Shown in pieces: positions 54,330 to 63,265 of a stretch of 64,000 bases of DNA. The position numbers and the translations under genes were made by a program. Within the stretch, counting starts at the first letter, position 1. The number at the start of each line of letters is the position of its first letter. The stretch covers positions 186,001-250,000 of the forward strand of contig JAGALP010000003.1 of assembly GCA_017625155.1 (NCBI GenBank), written 5' to 3'. This DNA is from Paludibacteraceae bacterium (lineage in GTDB: Bacteria; Bacteroidota; Bacteroidia; Bacteroidales; Paludibacteraceae). Under the pieces are notes generated by a model, which saw only the letters and a program-made list of their open reading frames with translations, had not been told where the DNA came from and made no database searches.

Positions 54330-55562
54330 TTAGCCGAAGAAGATGTTGGCGACGGTGAAGGCGGCGATGACACCGATGAGGTCGGCGATGAGGCAACAAA
54401 CGACTGCGTGGCGGGTGTCCTTGATGCCGACGCTACCGAAGTAAACGGCTAAGACATAAAATGTGGTGTCGGTAGTGCCTTGCAGTATGCAGCAGAGGCG
54501 ACCGACGAGCGAGTCGGCACCGTGGGTGGTCATTGCCTCAATCATCAGTCCGCGTGCGCCACTGCCCGAGAGGGGCTTCATGATGGCAGTAGGTACGGCT
54601 GCGGAGAGGTCGGGGTTGATGTCCACGAGAGCGAAGAGTTGCGCGAGCCCTTGTTCGAGCAAGCCCATAGCTCCGCTGGCGCGGAACATACCCACCGCTA
54701 CGAGGATGGCGATAAGGTAGGGGATAATGCCGATGGCCGTCTTGAAACCGTCTTTAGCTCCGTCGATAAATGCCTCATATACATTGACTTTGCGGATGGA
54801 TGCTTGGATGATAAACCAGCAGATGACGCCGAGCAGAATGACCGATGCGATGAGGGCAGAGAGTGTGGAGAGTGTTTCTTCGGGCAGGCGTTGTGCGAGG
54901 ACAAGTAGCAATACCACGAGGGCGGTAAGAGCGAAGAGTACACTCAACACGACTTTGTCCCATATCTTGATTTTTTGCGCTGCACAGCAGGCGAGTAGTC
55001 CGCCGAGGGTCGCAAAATAGGTGGCTATGAGGAGTGGAAGAAAGACGTCTGCTGGGTTGGCAGCACCAAGTTGTGCGCGGTATGCCATGATGGTGGTGGG
55101 GATGATGGTCAGTCCGCTGGCACCAAGTACGACGAACATAATCATGGCATTGGAAGCCTTGGATTTATCTGTGTTGAGCGTTTGAAGTTCGCCCATGGCT
55201 TTGAGCCCCATAGGTGTGGCGGCATTGTCGAGCCCGAGCATGTTGGCGGCGAAATTCATGAACATGGTTCCATAGACGGGGTGGTTGTTGGGTATCTCGG
55301 GGAAGATGCGACGGAAGAAAGGTGCGACACCACGTGAGAGGGTGTTGACTACTCCGCCCTGCTGACCGATATTAAGAATGCCCATCCACAGAGCAAGCAC
55401 GCCCGTAAGTCCTAACGAAATCTCAAAACCGTTCTTGGCAGAAGCGAAAGTGGAGTTGAGTATCTCAGAGAAGATATCCGTTTGCCCAAAGGCAAAAAAC
55501 TGTACGCAGCCCATGATGACCGCGAGGAGAATAAGCCCTATCCAAATGTAGTTGAGTACCAT
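54330..55562 (-). CDS. SpmA-SpmB fusion membrane protein (nucleoside-recognition Gate domains)
   Basis: The 410-residue integral membrane protein fuses the two spore-maturation proteins found as separate SpmA and SpmB in Bacillus. The first half has LGLDNAATPMGLKAM, the second PTAIMKPLSGSGARGLM and GTTDTTFYVLAVYFG, both Gate-domain marks. In non-sporulating Bacteroidetes its transported molecule is unknown. It is transcribed from a promoter that overlaps the divergent promoter of the methyltransferase gene. Confidence 0.9.
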   Translation of the reverse strand: MVLNYIWIGLILLAVIMGCVQFFAFGQTDIFSEILNSTFASAKNGFEISLGLTGVLALWMGILNIGQQGGVVNTLSRGVAPFFRRIFPEIPNNHPVYGTMFMNFAANMLGLDNAATPMGLKAMGELQTLNTDKSKASNAMIMFVVLGASGLTIIPTTIMAYRAQLGAANPADVFLPLLIATYFATLGGLLACCAAQKIKIWDKVVLSVLFALTALVVLLLVLAQRLPEETLSTLSALIASVILLGVICWFIIQASIRKVNVYEAFIDGAKDGFKTAIGIIPYLIAILVAVGMFRASGAMGLLEQGLAQLFALVDINPDLSAAVPTAIMKPLSGSGARGLMIEAMTTHGADSLVGRLCCILQGTTDTTFYVLAVYFGSVGIKDTRHAVVCCLIADLIGVIAAFTVANIFFG

Positions 55563-55570
55563 ATTGGGTG

Positions 55571-55618
55571 CAAAGGTACGGAAAAATTTGCATATATCAA
55601 AAAAAAATAGTACTTTTG
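55571..55618. promoter_or_regulatory. Overlapping divergent promoters sharing one -33 dyad
   Basis: Plus strand: TTTG (55587-55590) and TACTTTTG (55611-55618), 20 nt apart, for the methyltransferase gene. Minus strand: TTTG (55601-55598) and TACCTTTG (55578-55571), 19 nt apart, for the SpmA-SpmB fusion gene. The -33 elements are the two arms of TTTGCATATATCAAA, so only one polymerase can bind at a time. Confidence 0.85.
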
Positions 55619-55626
55619 CACGCCTT

Positions 55627-56484
55627 ATGAAGAAAAATGTGTATTTATATCGCGTGTTATCGTGGTTGAAGCACCGACTGACTGCCCGAAATACGGGTGG
55701 GCATGGTGTGCATTCGCCCTATTTGTTTGAGTGGGTGAGAATGGTAATGAGCGATAAGAATGCCTATTACGCGTGGCAGGCGATAGAGGATTTGAGGAGT
55801 GAGTTGCTGCATGATACGCGTGAGGTGGAGTTTGTGGATTTTGGTAGCGGGGGAAGGAATGGTAAAGAGGCGAAGAAGCGGCAAGGCTACAAGACAAAGA
55901 AGCAAGTGTGTGATATAGCCAATGGAAGTTTGGCGAAGAAGAAATATGCGCAGTTGTTGGCGCGATTGGTGGGCTGGCTGGGAGAAAACGGAGAAAGGAA
56001 TGGTGAGAGAGGGGGATTGACTGTTGTGGAGCTGGGAACAAGTTTGGGTATCACTACGGCATATATGGCTGCGATGGATAGCAGGAATAGGATTGTGAGT
56101 TATGAGGGGTGTCCCGCAGTGGCAGAAATAGCGATGGCGAATTGGGATAAGTTGGGTTTGGAGAATGTGGAATGTCGCGTGGGAGAGTTGACTATTGATA
56201 GTTTACAGGGGGCAGTTGACAGTTTGCAGAAGATAGATGTGGCATTTATTGATGCGAATCATACTTATGAGGCGACATTGACCTATTTTAACGCGCTCGC
56301 GTCGCGTGTGCATGGTAAAAGTGTGATTGTACTGGATGATATTCATTACAATGAGGAAATGGAGCGCGCATGGAAGGCAATTTGTGCGGATGAACGAGTG
56401 ACGAGCACGATTGATTTGTATCAAATGGGGATGGTGTTTTTTGACCCGCATTATTGGCATAGAAACTACAAGATGAACATATGA
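55627..56484 (+). CDS. SAM-dependent methyltransferase, class I (O-methyltransferase-like)
   Basis: The 285-residue protein has the SAM-binding motif VVELGTSLGITTAYMAA (about 150-166), an acidic post-motif (RIVSYEGCP) and KIDVAFIDANHTYEATLTYF with VIVLDDIHYNEEMERAWK, as in the Methyltransf_24 group of O-methyltransferases. The substrate is unknown. The start at 55627 lies just after the promoter; the longer frame from 55552 is excluded by it. A six-unit heptamer array encodes ELTIDSLQGAVDSLQKI just before the DAN motif. It overlaps the next gene (ATGA). Confidence 0.82.
   Translation: MKKNVYLYRVLSWLKHRLTARNTGGHGVHSPYLFEWVRMVMSDKNAYYAWQAIEDLRSELLHDTREVEFVDFGSGGRNGKEAKKRQGYKTKKQVCDIANGSLAKKKYAQLLARLVGWLGENGERNGERGGLTVVELGTSLGITTAYMAAMDSRNRIVSYEGCPAVAEIAMANWDKLGLENVECRVGELTIDSLQGAVDSLQKIDVAFIDANHTYEATLTYFNALASRVHGKSVIVLDDIHYNEEMERAWKAICADERVTSTIDLYQMGMVFFDPHYWHRNYKMNI
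56187..56228. repeat. Heptamer array, 6 units, inside the methyltransferase gene
   Basis: Units gttgact, attgata, gtttaca, gggggca, gttgaca and gtttgca total 42 nt, a multiple of three. Confidence 0.85.
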
Positions 56485-57017
56485 AAATTTACACGAAATC
56501 AGGTGATAAAGGAAGGACTTCGCTTGCCACTGGTGAGCGGGTGAGTAAAGCGGATATTCGACTGGATGCCTATGGCACAGCTGATGAGTTGAATAGCTTT
56601 GTCGGTTTGTTGCGTAATTCGCTCAAAAACAGTGGAGTAAGTGGCGCTGACAAACTGGATAAGGATTTGTGTTGGGTGCAAAATCGGTTGTTTGATTTGG
56701 GTGCGGTATTGGCAGGATCGGACATGGAGTTTAAGGCTGAGAATGTGGGTAGATTGGAGGACTGGATAGATGAGATGGACGCGGAGTTGGAGCCTCTTCG
56801 TGCGTTCGTGTTGCCTGGTGGAAATGAGCAGGTGGCATTGTGTCATGTGTGCCGCACAGTAGCGCGCAGATTGGAGCGATTGATGGTGGCAATGGGTGGC
56901 GAATGTGATGGAGATGTGAAAATATGCTTTGTGAACAGATTGAGCGATTATTGCTTTGTTTTATCTCGATTTGTGGGCAAAGAAATGTTGATAAAGCCAT
57001 TAATTTGGGAAAAATAG
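56481..57017 (+). CDS. Cob(I)alamin adenosyltransferase, PduO type
   Basis: The 178-residue protein begins KIYTKSGDKGRTSLATGERVSKADIR, the ATP-binding N-terminus of PduO-type adenosyltransferases, followed by DAYGTADELNSFVGLLR and FVLPGGNEQVALCHVCRTVARRLER (usual form RAxxRRxER). It transfers adenosine from ATP to cob(I)alamin to make coenzyme B12, acting on cobalamin imported by the Btu system of this window. It overlaps the methyltransferase gene by 4 nt. Confidence 0.93.
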   Translation: MKIYTKSGDKGRTSLATGERVSKADIRLDAYGTADELNSFVGLLRNSLKNSGVSGADKLDKDLCWVQNRLFDLGAVLAGSDMEFKAENVGRLEDWIDEMDAELEPLRAFVLPGGNEQVALCHVCRTVARRLERLMVAMGGECDGDVKICFVNRLSDYCFVLSRFVGKEMLIKPLIWEK

Positions 57018-57036
57018 TGAAAAAAAGTGAAAAAAT

Positions 57037-57068
57037 TTGCATATATGGGATTTTTTTACTACTTTTGC
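57037..57068 (+). promoter_or_regulatory. Promoter of the DUF2795-por operon
   Basis: TTTG of TTTGCATATATGGG (57037-57040) and TACTTTTG (57061-57068) are 20 nt apart. No other clear promoter lies between here and porP, so it may drive the whole T9SS operon. Confidence 0.8.
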
Positions 57069-57110
57069 GCCCTATTTTGTAATTTAGTGCATAGTATGCA
57101 CCTTTGAGTT

Positions 57111-57332
57111 ATGTATTGGACTTTAGAATTAGCTACGAAAATTGAGGATGCTCCTTGGCCAGCAACAAAAGATGAGTTGTTGGATTACGCTATGCGTACA
57201 GGTGCTCCATTAGAGGTGATAGAGAACCTACAAGAGATAGAGGATGATGAGGAGATTTATGAGTCGATAGAAGATTTGTGGCCTGATTATCCAACAAAAG
57301 AGGACTTCTTTTTTGACGAAGAGGAGTATTGA
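57111..57332 (+). CDS. Small acidic DUF2795-family protein
   Basis: The 73-residue protein MYWTLELATKIEDAPWPATK followed by DELLDYAMRTGAPLEVIENL and a very acidic C-terminus matches the conserved DUF2795 family of Bacteroidetes as I remember it. The role is unknown. Strong conservation and its own good promoter suggest a housekeeping function. It lies 28 nt before porP. Confidence 0.85.
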   Translation: MYWTLELATKIEDAPWPATKDELLDYAMRTGAPLEVIENLQEIEDDEEIYESIEDLWPDYPTKEDFFFDEEEY

Positions 57333-57360
57333 TGCTTTGTTGAAAAGGAAGTAAGGCGAT

Positions 57361-58332
57361 ATGTTGAAGCGCTGTATTGTTCTTTGTTTTGGTTGGTTGG
57401 TGTGCGTCGGTGTGCTGAAGGCGCAGTTTGATCCGCTGATAGGGCAGTACATGTTTATGCAGGCGACCTACAACCCTGCTGCGGTGGGAGATGGTGAGTT
57501 GATGCGGGTTTATGGTAGTCACCGTATGGATTTTACGGGGATAGAAGATGCTCCGATGACGACATATTTTTCGTTTTCTTCGCCATTTACGATTGGGAAA
57601 ACGATGCATGGCGCAGGTGTGCGCTTTGTGAATGACCGATTTGGTTTGTTCTCGAATCAAAGTTTGTATGCGGGTTATGCTTACAAGTTGCGATTGGGGA
57701 AAGGGTATTTGAGCGTGGGTGCTGAGTTCGGTTTTTTGAACTTGAGTTTTGCCGTAGATAGCGTGGATTTGGGCGATGGTAATGATGATTACCATGTGGG
57801 GAGTGATGAGGCAGTGCCCAATGCGGCTGGAGGAAATGAGAAAGGGGCTTCGGGAATGGGATTTGATTTAGGAGTAGGCGTTTGCTATTCAGCGACGAGT
57901 TGGTGGGCAGGTGCGAGTTATGGTCACGTGACAAACCCAACGCTGGAGTGGTCAGACAAGTCTTCGGTGAGAGTGAGAGGAACGTTGTATGTGGCTGGTG
58001 GGTATAATTGGCAGTTGAAGAATAGGGATTGGATGTTGATGCCGAGTGCTATGTTGCAGACGGATTTTAGGGGTTGGGATTTGAATTTGACAATGTTGGC
58101 TCAAGTGAAAGAGCGCTTTCGTTTTGGATTGGGCTACAGAATAGCGGGAAGTGTGAATGTGCTGCTGGGAGTGGATATCATCAGTGGATTGCAGTTGGGC
58201 TATACCTACGAATTGCCTGCAAATAATTTGTTGAAGGAGAGTTATGGCTCGCATGAGTTGTATTTGGCATACGGATTTAATGTGCTGAAGCCAAAGCGAA
58301 CGAACAAGTATAAAAGTGTAAGATATTTGTAA
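57361..58332 (+). CDS. porP: Type IX secretion system outer-membrane protein PorP/SprF
   Basis: The 323-residue protein has a signal peptide and the family opening AQFDPLIGQYMFMQATYNPAAVGD, then a beta-barrel pattern (GVRFVNDRFGLFSNQSLYAGYAYKLRLG). PorP-family proteins tether T9SS components or cargo at the outer membrane. Its position directly before porK is the standard order. Confidence 0.92.
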   Translation: MLKRCIVLCFGWLVCVGVLKAQFDPLIGQYMFMQATYNPAAVGDGELMRVYGSHRMDFTGIEDAPMTTYFSFSSPFTIGKTMHGAGVRFVNDRFGLFSNQSLYAGYAYKLRLGKGYLSVGAEFGFLNLSFAVDSVDLGDGNDDYHVGSDEAVPNAAGGNEKGASGMGFDLGVGVCYSATSWWAGASYGHVTNPTLEWSDKSSVRVRGTLYVAGGYNWQLKNRDWMLMPSAMLQTDFRGWDLNLTMLAQVKERFRFGLGYRIAGSVNVLLGVDIISGLQLGYTYELPANNLLKESYGSHELYLAYGFNVLKPKRTNKYKSVRYL

Positions 58333-58353
58333 AAACATAAAAATAAATCATAT

Positions 58354-59718
58354 ATGAAATTGTTGAAATTATTGCCAATTTTAGTTGTAGTATGCTGTAT
58401 GGTAGGATGTAATCCTCCTGCAGGTGAATTGGTGGGAGCGACAAAGAGTTCTCATTTCCAAGAAGCTCATCCTTACGGCATGGTATTTATGCGTAAGGGC
58501 TCGTTTTTGATGGGCTCAAACTCGCAATCTGCGATATTTAGTCAAGACGACAACAATGTGATGGTGACTGTACACGCATTTTGGATGGATGAGAGCGAGA
58601 TTACAAACAACGAGTATCGCCAGTTCGTGAATTGGGTGCGCGATTCAATAGCATATACTTTGCTCATTGAAGAAGAGGGCGAAGAGAGTGAGTATGCATT
58701 GCAAAGCGAATATGAGCAAGAGGAGGAAACTCCTGTGCGCATCAACTGGAAGAAGAAAATTCCATGGGAAAATCGTTTTGTGCCAGAGGATCCTGCAGCA
58801 GAGGCTTTGGCTCCTATGTTCTATGACAATGGACGTGGTGCGCTTCGTACAACCATGCTCCGATACAACTACAGTTGGTTGAATATTGATGAGATTAAGA
58901 AGAATGCGAATCGTTTTGATGTGACAACAGGAACTTATCCAGAGGGATCTATGGTTCGCGTAGATACTTTTTGGGTGGAGAATGGTGCCATTCAATCGAA
59001 GACTATAGAGCGTCCTTTGCGCGAGCCAAAAGATGCGATGACCAATGGAATAATCTGCGTATATCCAGACACGATGGTATGGGCAAGAGATTTTCAAAAT
59101 TCGTATAATGAGCCATTGTTGCATGGCTATTTCAGTATGCCTGGTTATGCCGAGTATCCTGTTGTGGGTGTGACTTGGGAGCAAGCAAACGCTTTCTGCT
59201 ATTGGCGTACAAATCTGCTGAAGAACGTGGGTGGTTTGTCAACCAATGCATATCGTTTGCCAACAGAGGCAGAGTGGGAGTATGCCGCTCGTGGTGGTCG
59301 TAAGATGGCTATGTATCCATGGGGCGATAAATATGCTCGTGATTCAGAAGGTTGCTTTATGGCAAACTTTAAACCTTATCGTGGTTCTTACTATGATGAT
59401 TTGGGTGTTTCAACAATGGCGATTAAGCAATTTAGTCCAAATGATTTTGGATTGTATGATATGGCTGGTAATGTGGCAGAATGGACTGCTTCTGCATATT
59501 CGAGCGTAGCAAATACAAAAGTACATGATATGAACCCAGAGTACACCTACAATGCACGTAAGGATGATCCTGATATTTTGAAACGCAAGGTAGTCAAAGG
59601 TGGTAGTTGGAAAGATGTGAGCTACTATCTGCAATGTGGTGTTCGTACGTATGAATATCAATATGAGAGCCGTTCGTATATAGGTTTCCGCTGTGTTCGT
59701 TCGTATATTGGTAATTAA
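58354..59718 (+). CDS. porK: Type IX secretion lipoprotein PorK/GldK
   Basis: The 454-residue protein has a lipoprotein signal (LPILVVVCCMVGC) and a sulfatase-modifying-factor-like (FGE/SUMF1) domain: GMVFMRKGSFLMGSN, WMDESEITNNEYRQF, AYRLPTEAEWEYAARGG, FRCVRSYIGN. It forms the outer-membrane ring with PorN. Length and order fit the family. Confidence 0.95.
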   Translation: MKLLKLLPILVVVCCMVGCNPPAGELVGATKSSHFQEAHPYGMVFMRKGSFLMGSNSQSAIFSQDDNNVMVTVHAFWMDESEITNNEYRQFVNWVRDSIAYTLLIEEEGEESEYALQSEYEQEEETPVRINWKKKIPWENRFVPEDPAAEALAPMFYDNGRGALRTTMLRYNYSWLNIDEIKKNANRFDVTTGTYPEGSMVRVDTFWVENGAIQSKTIERPLREPKDAMTNGIICVYPDTMVWARDFQNSYNEPLLHGYFSMPGYAEYPVVGVTWEQANAFCYWRTNLLKNVGGLSTNAYRLPTEAEWEYAARGGRKMAMYPWGDKYARDSEGCFMANFKPYRGSYYDDLGVSTMAIKQFSPNDFGLYDMAGNVAEWTASAYSSVANTKVHDMNPEYTYNARKDDPDILKRKVVKGGSWKDVSYYLQCGVRTYEYQYESRSYIGFRCVRSYIGN

Positions 59719-59766
59719 TGATTGTATTTAAGTATTAGTTTATATTTTTATAACGAGAAAAGTGTT

Positions 59767-60699
59767 ATGTCAAGTAAGGTGAATGAAACAAATAAAAAAG
59801 GGGGCTGGGCTCGCTTTATGGAGTGGTATGGTTCATACCAAGGTAAACGTGTAGTAGGCATGGTGTACTCAATTGGTGCAGCCGTTGTGATTGTGGGAGC
59901 GTTGTTTAAGATTATGCACTGGCGAGGAGCAGGTACGGTGTTGGTTGCAGGTATGTGTACAGAGGCGCTGCTGTTTTTGATTGGTTGTTTGGATAAACCA
60001 CACCCAGAATTCCATTGGCATGAAGTGTTCCCACAACTGTTGGGACATGGTACAGAGCCAGGATTGTTGGCAGAAATGCAAGCACGTCCTAAACCAACCT
60101 TGATGGGAGGTGGAGCATCCGAAGGTGGTGCGCCTAAAGCAAATGTGCCTGCGTTGACAGACAAAGAATTAGAGTCTTTGAAGGGTGGTATTGCAGACTT
60201 GGCAAAAACAGCTGTTCAGTTGAGCGAGTTGAGTACTGTAGCAACTGCAACTAACAAGCTGACAAGCAAATTGGACGCTGCATCTGATGCCGCAGAGCAA
60301 TTCGTGAGTGCTGGTAAGGTGATTAGTGAAAAAAGTGATGCACTCGGTTCTGTGTATGCGCAAGTAACTGAAGATATGCAAAATGTAGCAAAGGGCACTA
60401 AGGAGTATGAAGCTAAGGTGGCGAGTGTTGCTAAGCAATTGACAAGTCTCAATGCTGTATATGAGCTACAGCTTCAAACCCTGCAAAAGCAAGTAGAAGC
60501 ATATAAAGCACAAACCGAGAAAGTGGTGGGTGCTACTGCACAAGTAGAGACTTTGACTGCTAGTGTTAAGCAAATGACTGATGCAGCAGGAAATGCTTTG
60601 AAGAGTCAAGAAGCATATGTTGCAGGTGCAAAGCAATTGGCTAATCAAGTAGCTGATTTGAACAAAGTATATGGTAATATGTTGAATGCGTTGGCATAA
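59767..60699 (+). CDS. porL: Type IX secretion motor protein PorL/GldL
   Basis: The 310-residue inner-membrane protein has two membrane helices (about 28-47 and 56-74) with a buried glutamate, Glu66, in helix 2 (MCTEALLFLIG), as expected for the proton-driven GldL stator, and a long cytoplasmic coiled-coil tail (160-310). The start at 59767 gives the family N-terminus with the KGGWARFMEWYGSYQGK stretch before helix 1. Confidence 0.94.
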   Translation: MSSKVNETNKKGGWARFMEWYGSYQGKRVVGMVYSIGAAVVIVGALFKIMHWRGAGTVLVAGMCTEALLFLIGCLDKPHPEFHWHEVFPQLLGHGTEPGLLAEMQARPKPTLMGGGASEGGAPKANVPALTDKELESLKGGIADLAKTAVQLSELSTVATATNKLTSKLDAASDAAEQFVSAGKVISEKSDALGSVYAQVTEDMQNVAKGTKEYEAKVASVAKQLTSLNAVYELQLQTLQKQVEAYKAQTEKVVGATAQVETLTASVKQMTDAAGNALKSQEAYVAGAKQLANQVADLNKVYGNMLNALA

Positions 60700-60731
60700 A
60701 GTCGCGCGTGTGATACCTTATTTAATATAGT

Positions 60732-62282
60732 ATGGGTGGAGCTACGAACTGTCCGGAAACCCCGAGACAAAAGATGATTGGTATGATGTACCTGGTGTTG
60801 ACTGCCATGTTGGCACTCAACGTCAGTGCAGCCATATTGAATGGATATATAGCTGTGGACGATAGTTTGCATGCTACTATCAATGCGACGGTAGAAAGTA
60901 ACGCTGAATCATATGCTCAGTTTGAAGCTGCTCTTAGTCAAAATGCTGAGAAGACACAAGCATGGTATGACAAAGCAATGCAGGTAAAGCAAACTTCGGA
61001 TGCCTTTTATGAATATGTGCAAAATTTCAAAGATGAAATGGTTGCCATTGCAGATGGTGCTGATGCGAAGAAAAATGCTACGCTTCATGAGATAAAGAAG
61101 CAGGATGATACGAATGTTCCTCAGCAATATGCTATTGAAGAGGGAAATGCAGCGAAGCTGAAAGATAAAATACATGCATATCGTGACTTTATGATAGATA
61201 TCACAGGCGAGAGTCCTGCGTTGGATAAAGAGTTTATGCAAACTTTCCATACTCCTCGTGGAACGAATACAAGTGGAGATTCCATCACTTGGGAGGAAAG
61301 TATGTTTCATGAAATGCCAATGTGTGCTTGTATTTCCGTGTTGACAAAGTTGCAAAATGATATTCGTCACAGTGAAGGTCGTGCAGTACGATATTTGCTG
61401 ACCCAAACTGATGCGGGTGACTTACGTGTGAATAAGTTTAGCGCACACATTATTCCTTCTGCTAAGAATGTGATGAAAGGTCAAAAGTATTCAGCGCAAG
61501 TGCTTTTTGCTGCCATTGACTCGACACAAGCACTAGAATATTATGTAAATGGTCAGAAGTTGAATAGCAATGGTGTATATGAGGTGATTGCAAATAATGT
61601 AGGTCCGCAAAAGATAAAAGGTCAGATTGGCTATAAGGATCCACAAGGTGTGATGCAATATTTGGCATTTGAGGATGATTATATGGTGACCGAACCTGCT
61701 GCTACAATTTCAAATACAGAGTTAAACATCATTTATCGTACCCATCCCAATCCATTCTCTATCTCTGTGCCAGGTGTGAGTTCGGACTTGCTGGAAGTAA
61801 AGTGCTCTCACGCTAAGGTGACTAAGCAAGCAGATGGTCAGTGGATTATCAATCCTCCTAAGAATACTCCAGATAGATTGACTATAGAGGTATATGCGAA
61901 TGTGAATGGTACCATGTTAGCAATGGGAGCGCAAGAATATCGTGTGCGTGATTTGCCAAAACCAAGTGCATATTTTGAAGTAGATGGTGAGCTGATAGAT
62001 GAAGGAAAAGTATCGTTCGTCAAATTGAGAAATCCAAATAATAAGTTCATTGCTTCTTATGGTGCTGATGGTTTGGTACAAGCTAAATTTGAAATTGTAA
62101 GTTTTCAAGTGCGTTTGCCTTCTGGAACTTCTATATCAGTGCAAGGTAATCAGTTCAACAAGCGTGCGTTGGATGCGATTAGCAAATTGCAGTTGGGTAG
62201 TACTATCATTATTATGTCCATTAAAGCAAAAGGACAGGATGGTGCAGAACAATCGTTGAAAAGTCTTGTTATAGAGTTATAA
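60732..62282 (+). CDS. porM: Type IX secretion motor protein PorM/GldM
   Basis: The 516-residue protein has a single N-terminal membrane helix (MIGMMYLVLTAMLALNVSAA) with the family opening GATNCPETPRQKM, and a large periplasmic part of four domains. It spans the periplasm, passing energy from PorL to the PorKN ring. The gene follows porL by 32 nt. Confidence 0.95.
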   Translation: MGGATNCPETPRQKMIGMMYLVLTAMLALNVSAAILNGYIAVDDSLHATINATVESNAESYAQFEAALSQNAEKTQAWYDKAMQVKQTSDAFYEYVQNFKDEMVAIADGADAKKNATLHEIKKQDDTNVPQQYAIEEGNAAKLKDKIHAYRDFMIDITGESPALDKEFMQTFHTPRGTNTSGDSITWEESMFHEMPMCACISVLTKLQNDIRHSEGRAVRYLLTQTDAGDLRVNKFSAHIIPSAKNVMKGQKYSAQVLFAAIDSTQALEYYVNGQKLNSNGVYEVIANNVGPQKIKGQIGYKDPQGVMQYLAFEDDYMVTEPAATISNTELNIIYRTHPNPFSISVPGVSSDLLEVKCSHAKVTKQADGQWIINPPKNTPDRLTIEVYANVNGTMLAMGAQEYRVRDLPKPSAYFEVDGELIDEGKVSFVKLRNPNNKFIASYGADGLVQAKFEIVSFQVRLPSGTSISVQGNQFNKRALDAISKLQLGSTIIIMSIKAKGQDGAEQSLKSLVIEL

Positions 62283-62292
62283 AAATATTGTT

Positions 62293-63219
62293 ATGAAAAA
62301 ATTAGTTTTTATTATCGTTGCACTTTTGGGTGTATCTACTGCCCAAGCTCAACACCAGATTAATTCATTTTTTGATGAAATGGGATTGATGCGTTTGGAA
62401 ACCCAAGAATTGTCTGAGTCTGCAGATACATTAGTAAGTGTTTTTCATCGCTCCGATGATATTGTTTGGTCTCGAGTGGTATATCGTATTATTGATATGC
62501 GTTTTAAACAAAATTATCAATTATATACACCACAAACTAATGATCCAAATTATAATTCGTTGTTGAAGGTGATGTTGCTTGCAATAGCCGATAGTTTACC
62601 TGTATATGCGAAGGATGAAAATGGTGATTTAAGACCATTTTACAACGAAGATACCAAGAGAGTGGGAGCTGAAGTGTTTTCGCTGTTGGATGTGTTAAAT
62701 TTGACAGATTTTGATGCAGATGAGGAGACACGTGCTTATGAGCGCATTCTGCGATTGGATTCTACACAGTCTGTAGAACTTTATGAAGGAGCTTTTCCTC
62801 GTTTTGCAAAGAATCAGTTGAAGTATATGATTCAAGAAGTGGTGTTCTTTGACAAACACTATTCTAGGATGTATTCCAAAATCTTGTCGATAGCTCCGAT
62901 GCATGCTGATAACATTGAAAATGAAAATGTTTCTGTGATGTCTGCATTGTATAAACAAATACTTTTTTGGATTCCGTTTGATTCTTTCCGCCCATACATG
63001 GCACAACAATATGTTATGCCTAAGGGGAATGATACTAAACGTGTGACCTTTGATGATTTCTTCACGCAGAAGTTATATACATCGTATGTAGTAGGTACAA
63101 ACAATATCTATAATCGTTTGATACCTGAGTATGCAACTACTCCTGAAGAAATAAAGAAAGAACAAGAACGTATTGAATGGGAGTTGCTCAGCGCAGAACA
63201 AGATCTCTGGGAGTATTAA
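62293..63219 (+). CDS. porN: Type IX secretion ring protein PorN/GldN
   Basis: The 308-residue periplasmic protein has a signal peptide (MKKLVFIIVALLGVSTAQAQ) and the family stretch DDIVWSRVVYRIIDMRFKQN, with YSRMYSKILSIAP further on. It forms the ring with PorK. It closes the operon 10 nt after porM. Confidence 0.95.
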   Translation: MKKLVFIIVALLGVSTAQAQHQINSFFDEMGLMRLETQELSESADTLVSVFHRSDDIVWSRVVYRIIDMRFKQNYQLYTPQTNDPNYNSLLKVMLLAIADSLPVYAKDENGDLRPFYNEDTKRVGAEVFSLLDVLNLTDFDADEETRAYERILRLDSTQSVELYEGAFPRFAKNQLKYMIQEVVFFDKHYSRMYSKILSIAPMHADNIENENVSVMSALYKQILFWIPFDSFRPYMAQQYVMPKGNDTKRVTFDDFFTQKLYTSYVVGTNNIYNRLIPEYATTPEEIKKEQERIEWELLSAEQDLWEY

Positions 63220-63230
63220 GAATTATTGTT

Positions 63231-63252
63231 GGGCAGGTTGATAAACCTGCCC
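63231..63252 (+). terminator. Hairpin after porN
   Basis: gggcaggtt pairs with aacctgccc around a 4-nt loop, followed by a short T run. It is 13 nt before the ftsX start, so read-through is possible. Confidence 0.6.
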
Positions 63253-63265
63253 TTTCTGCTATATA

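Noticed and set aside
55552-55626. Longer form of the methyltransferase starting at 55552
   Set aside because: It would cover the divergent promoter region; the ATG at 55627 follows the -7 box directly.
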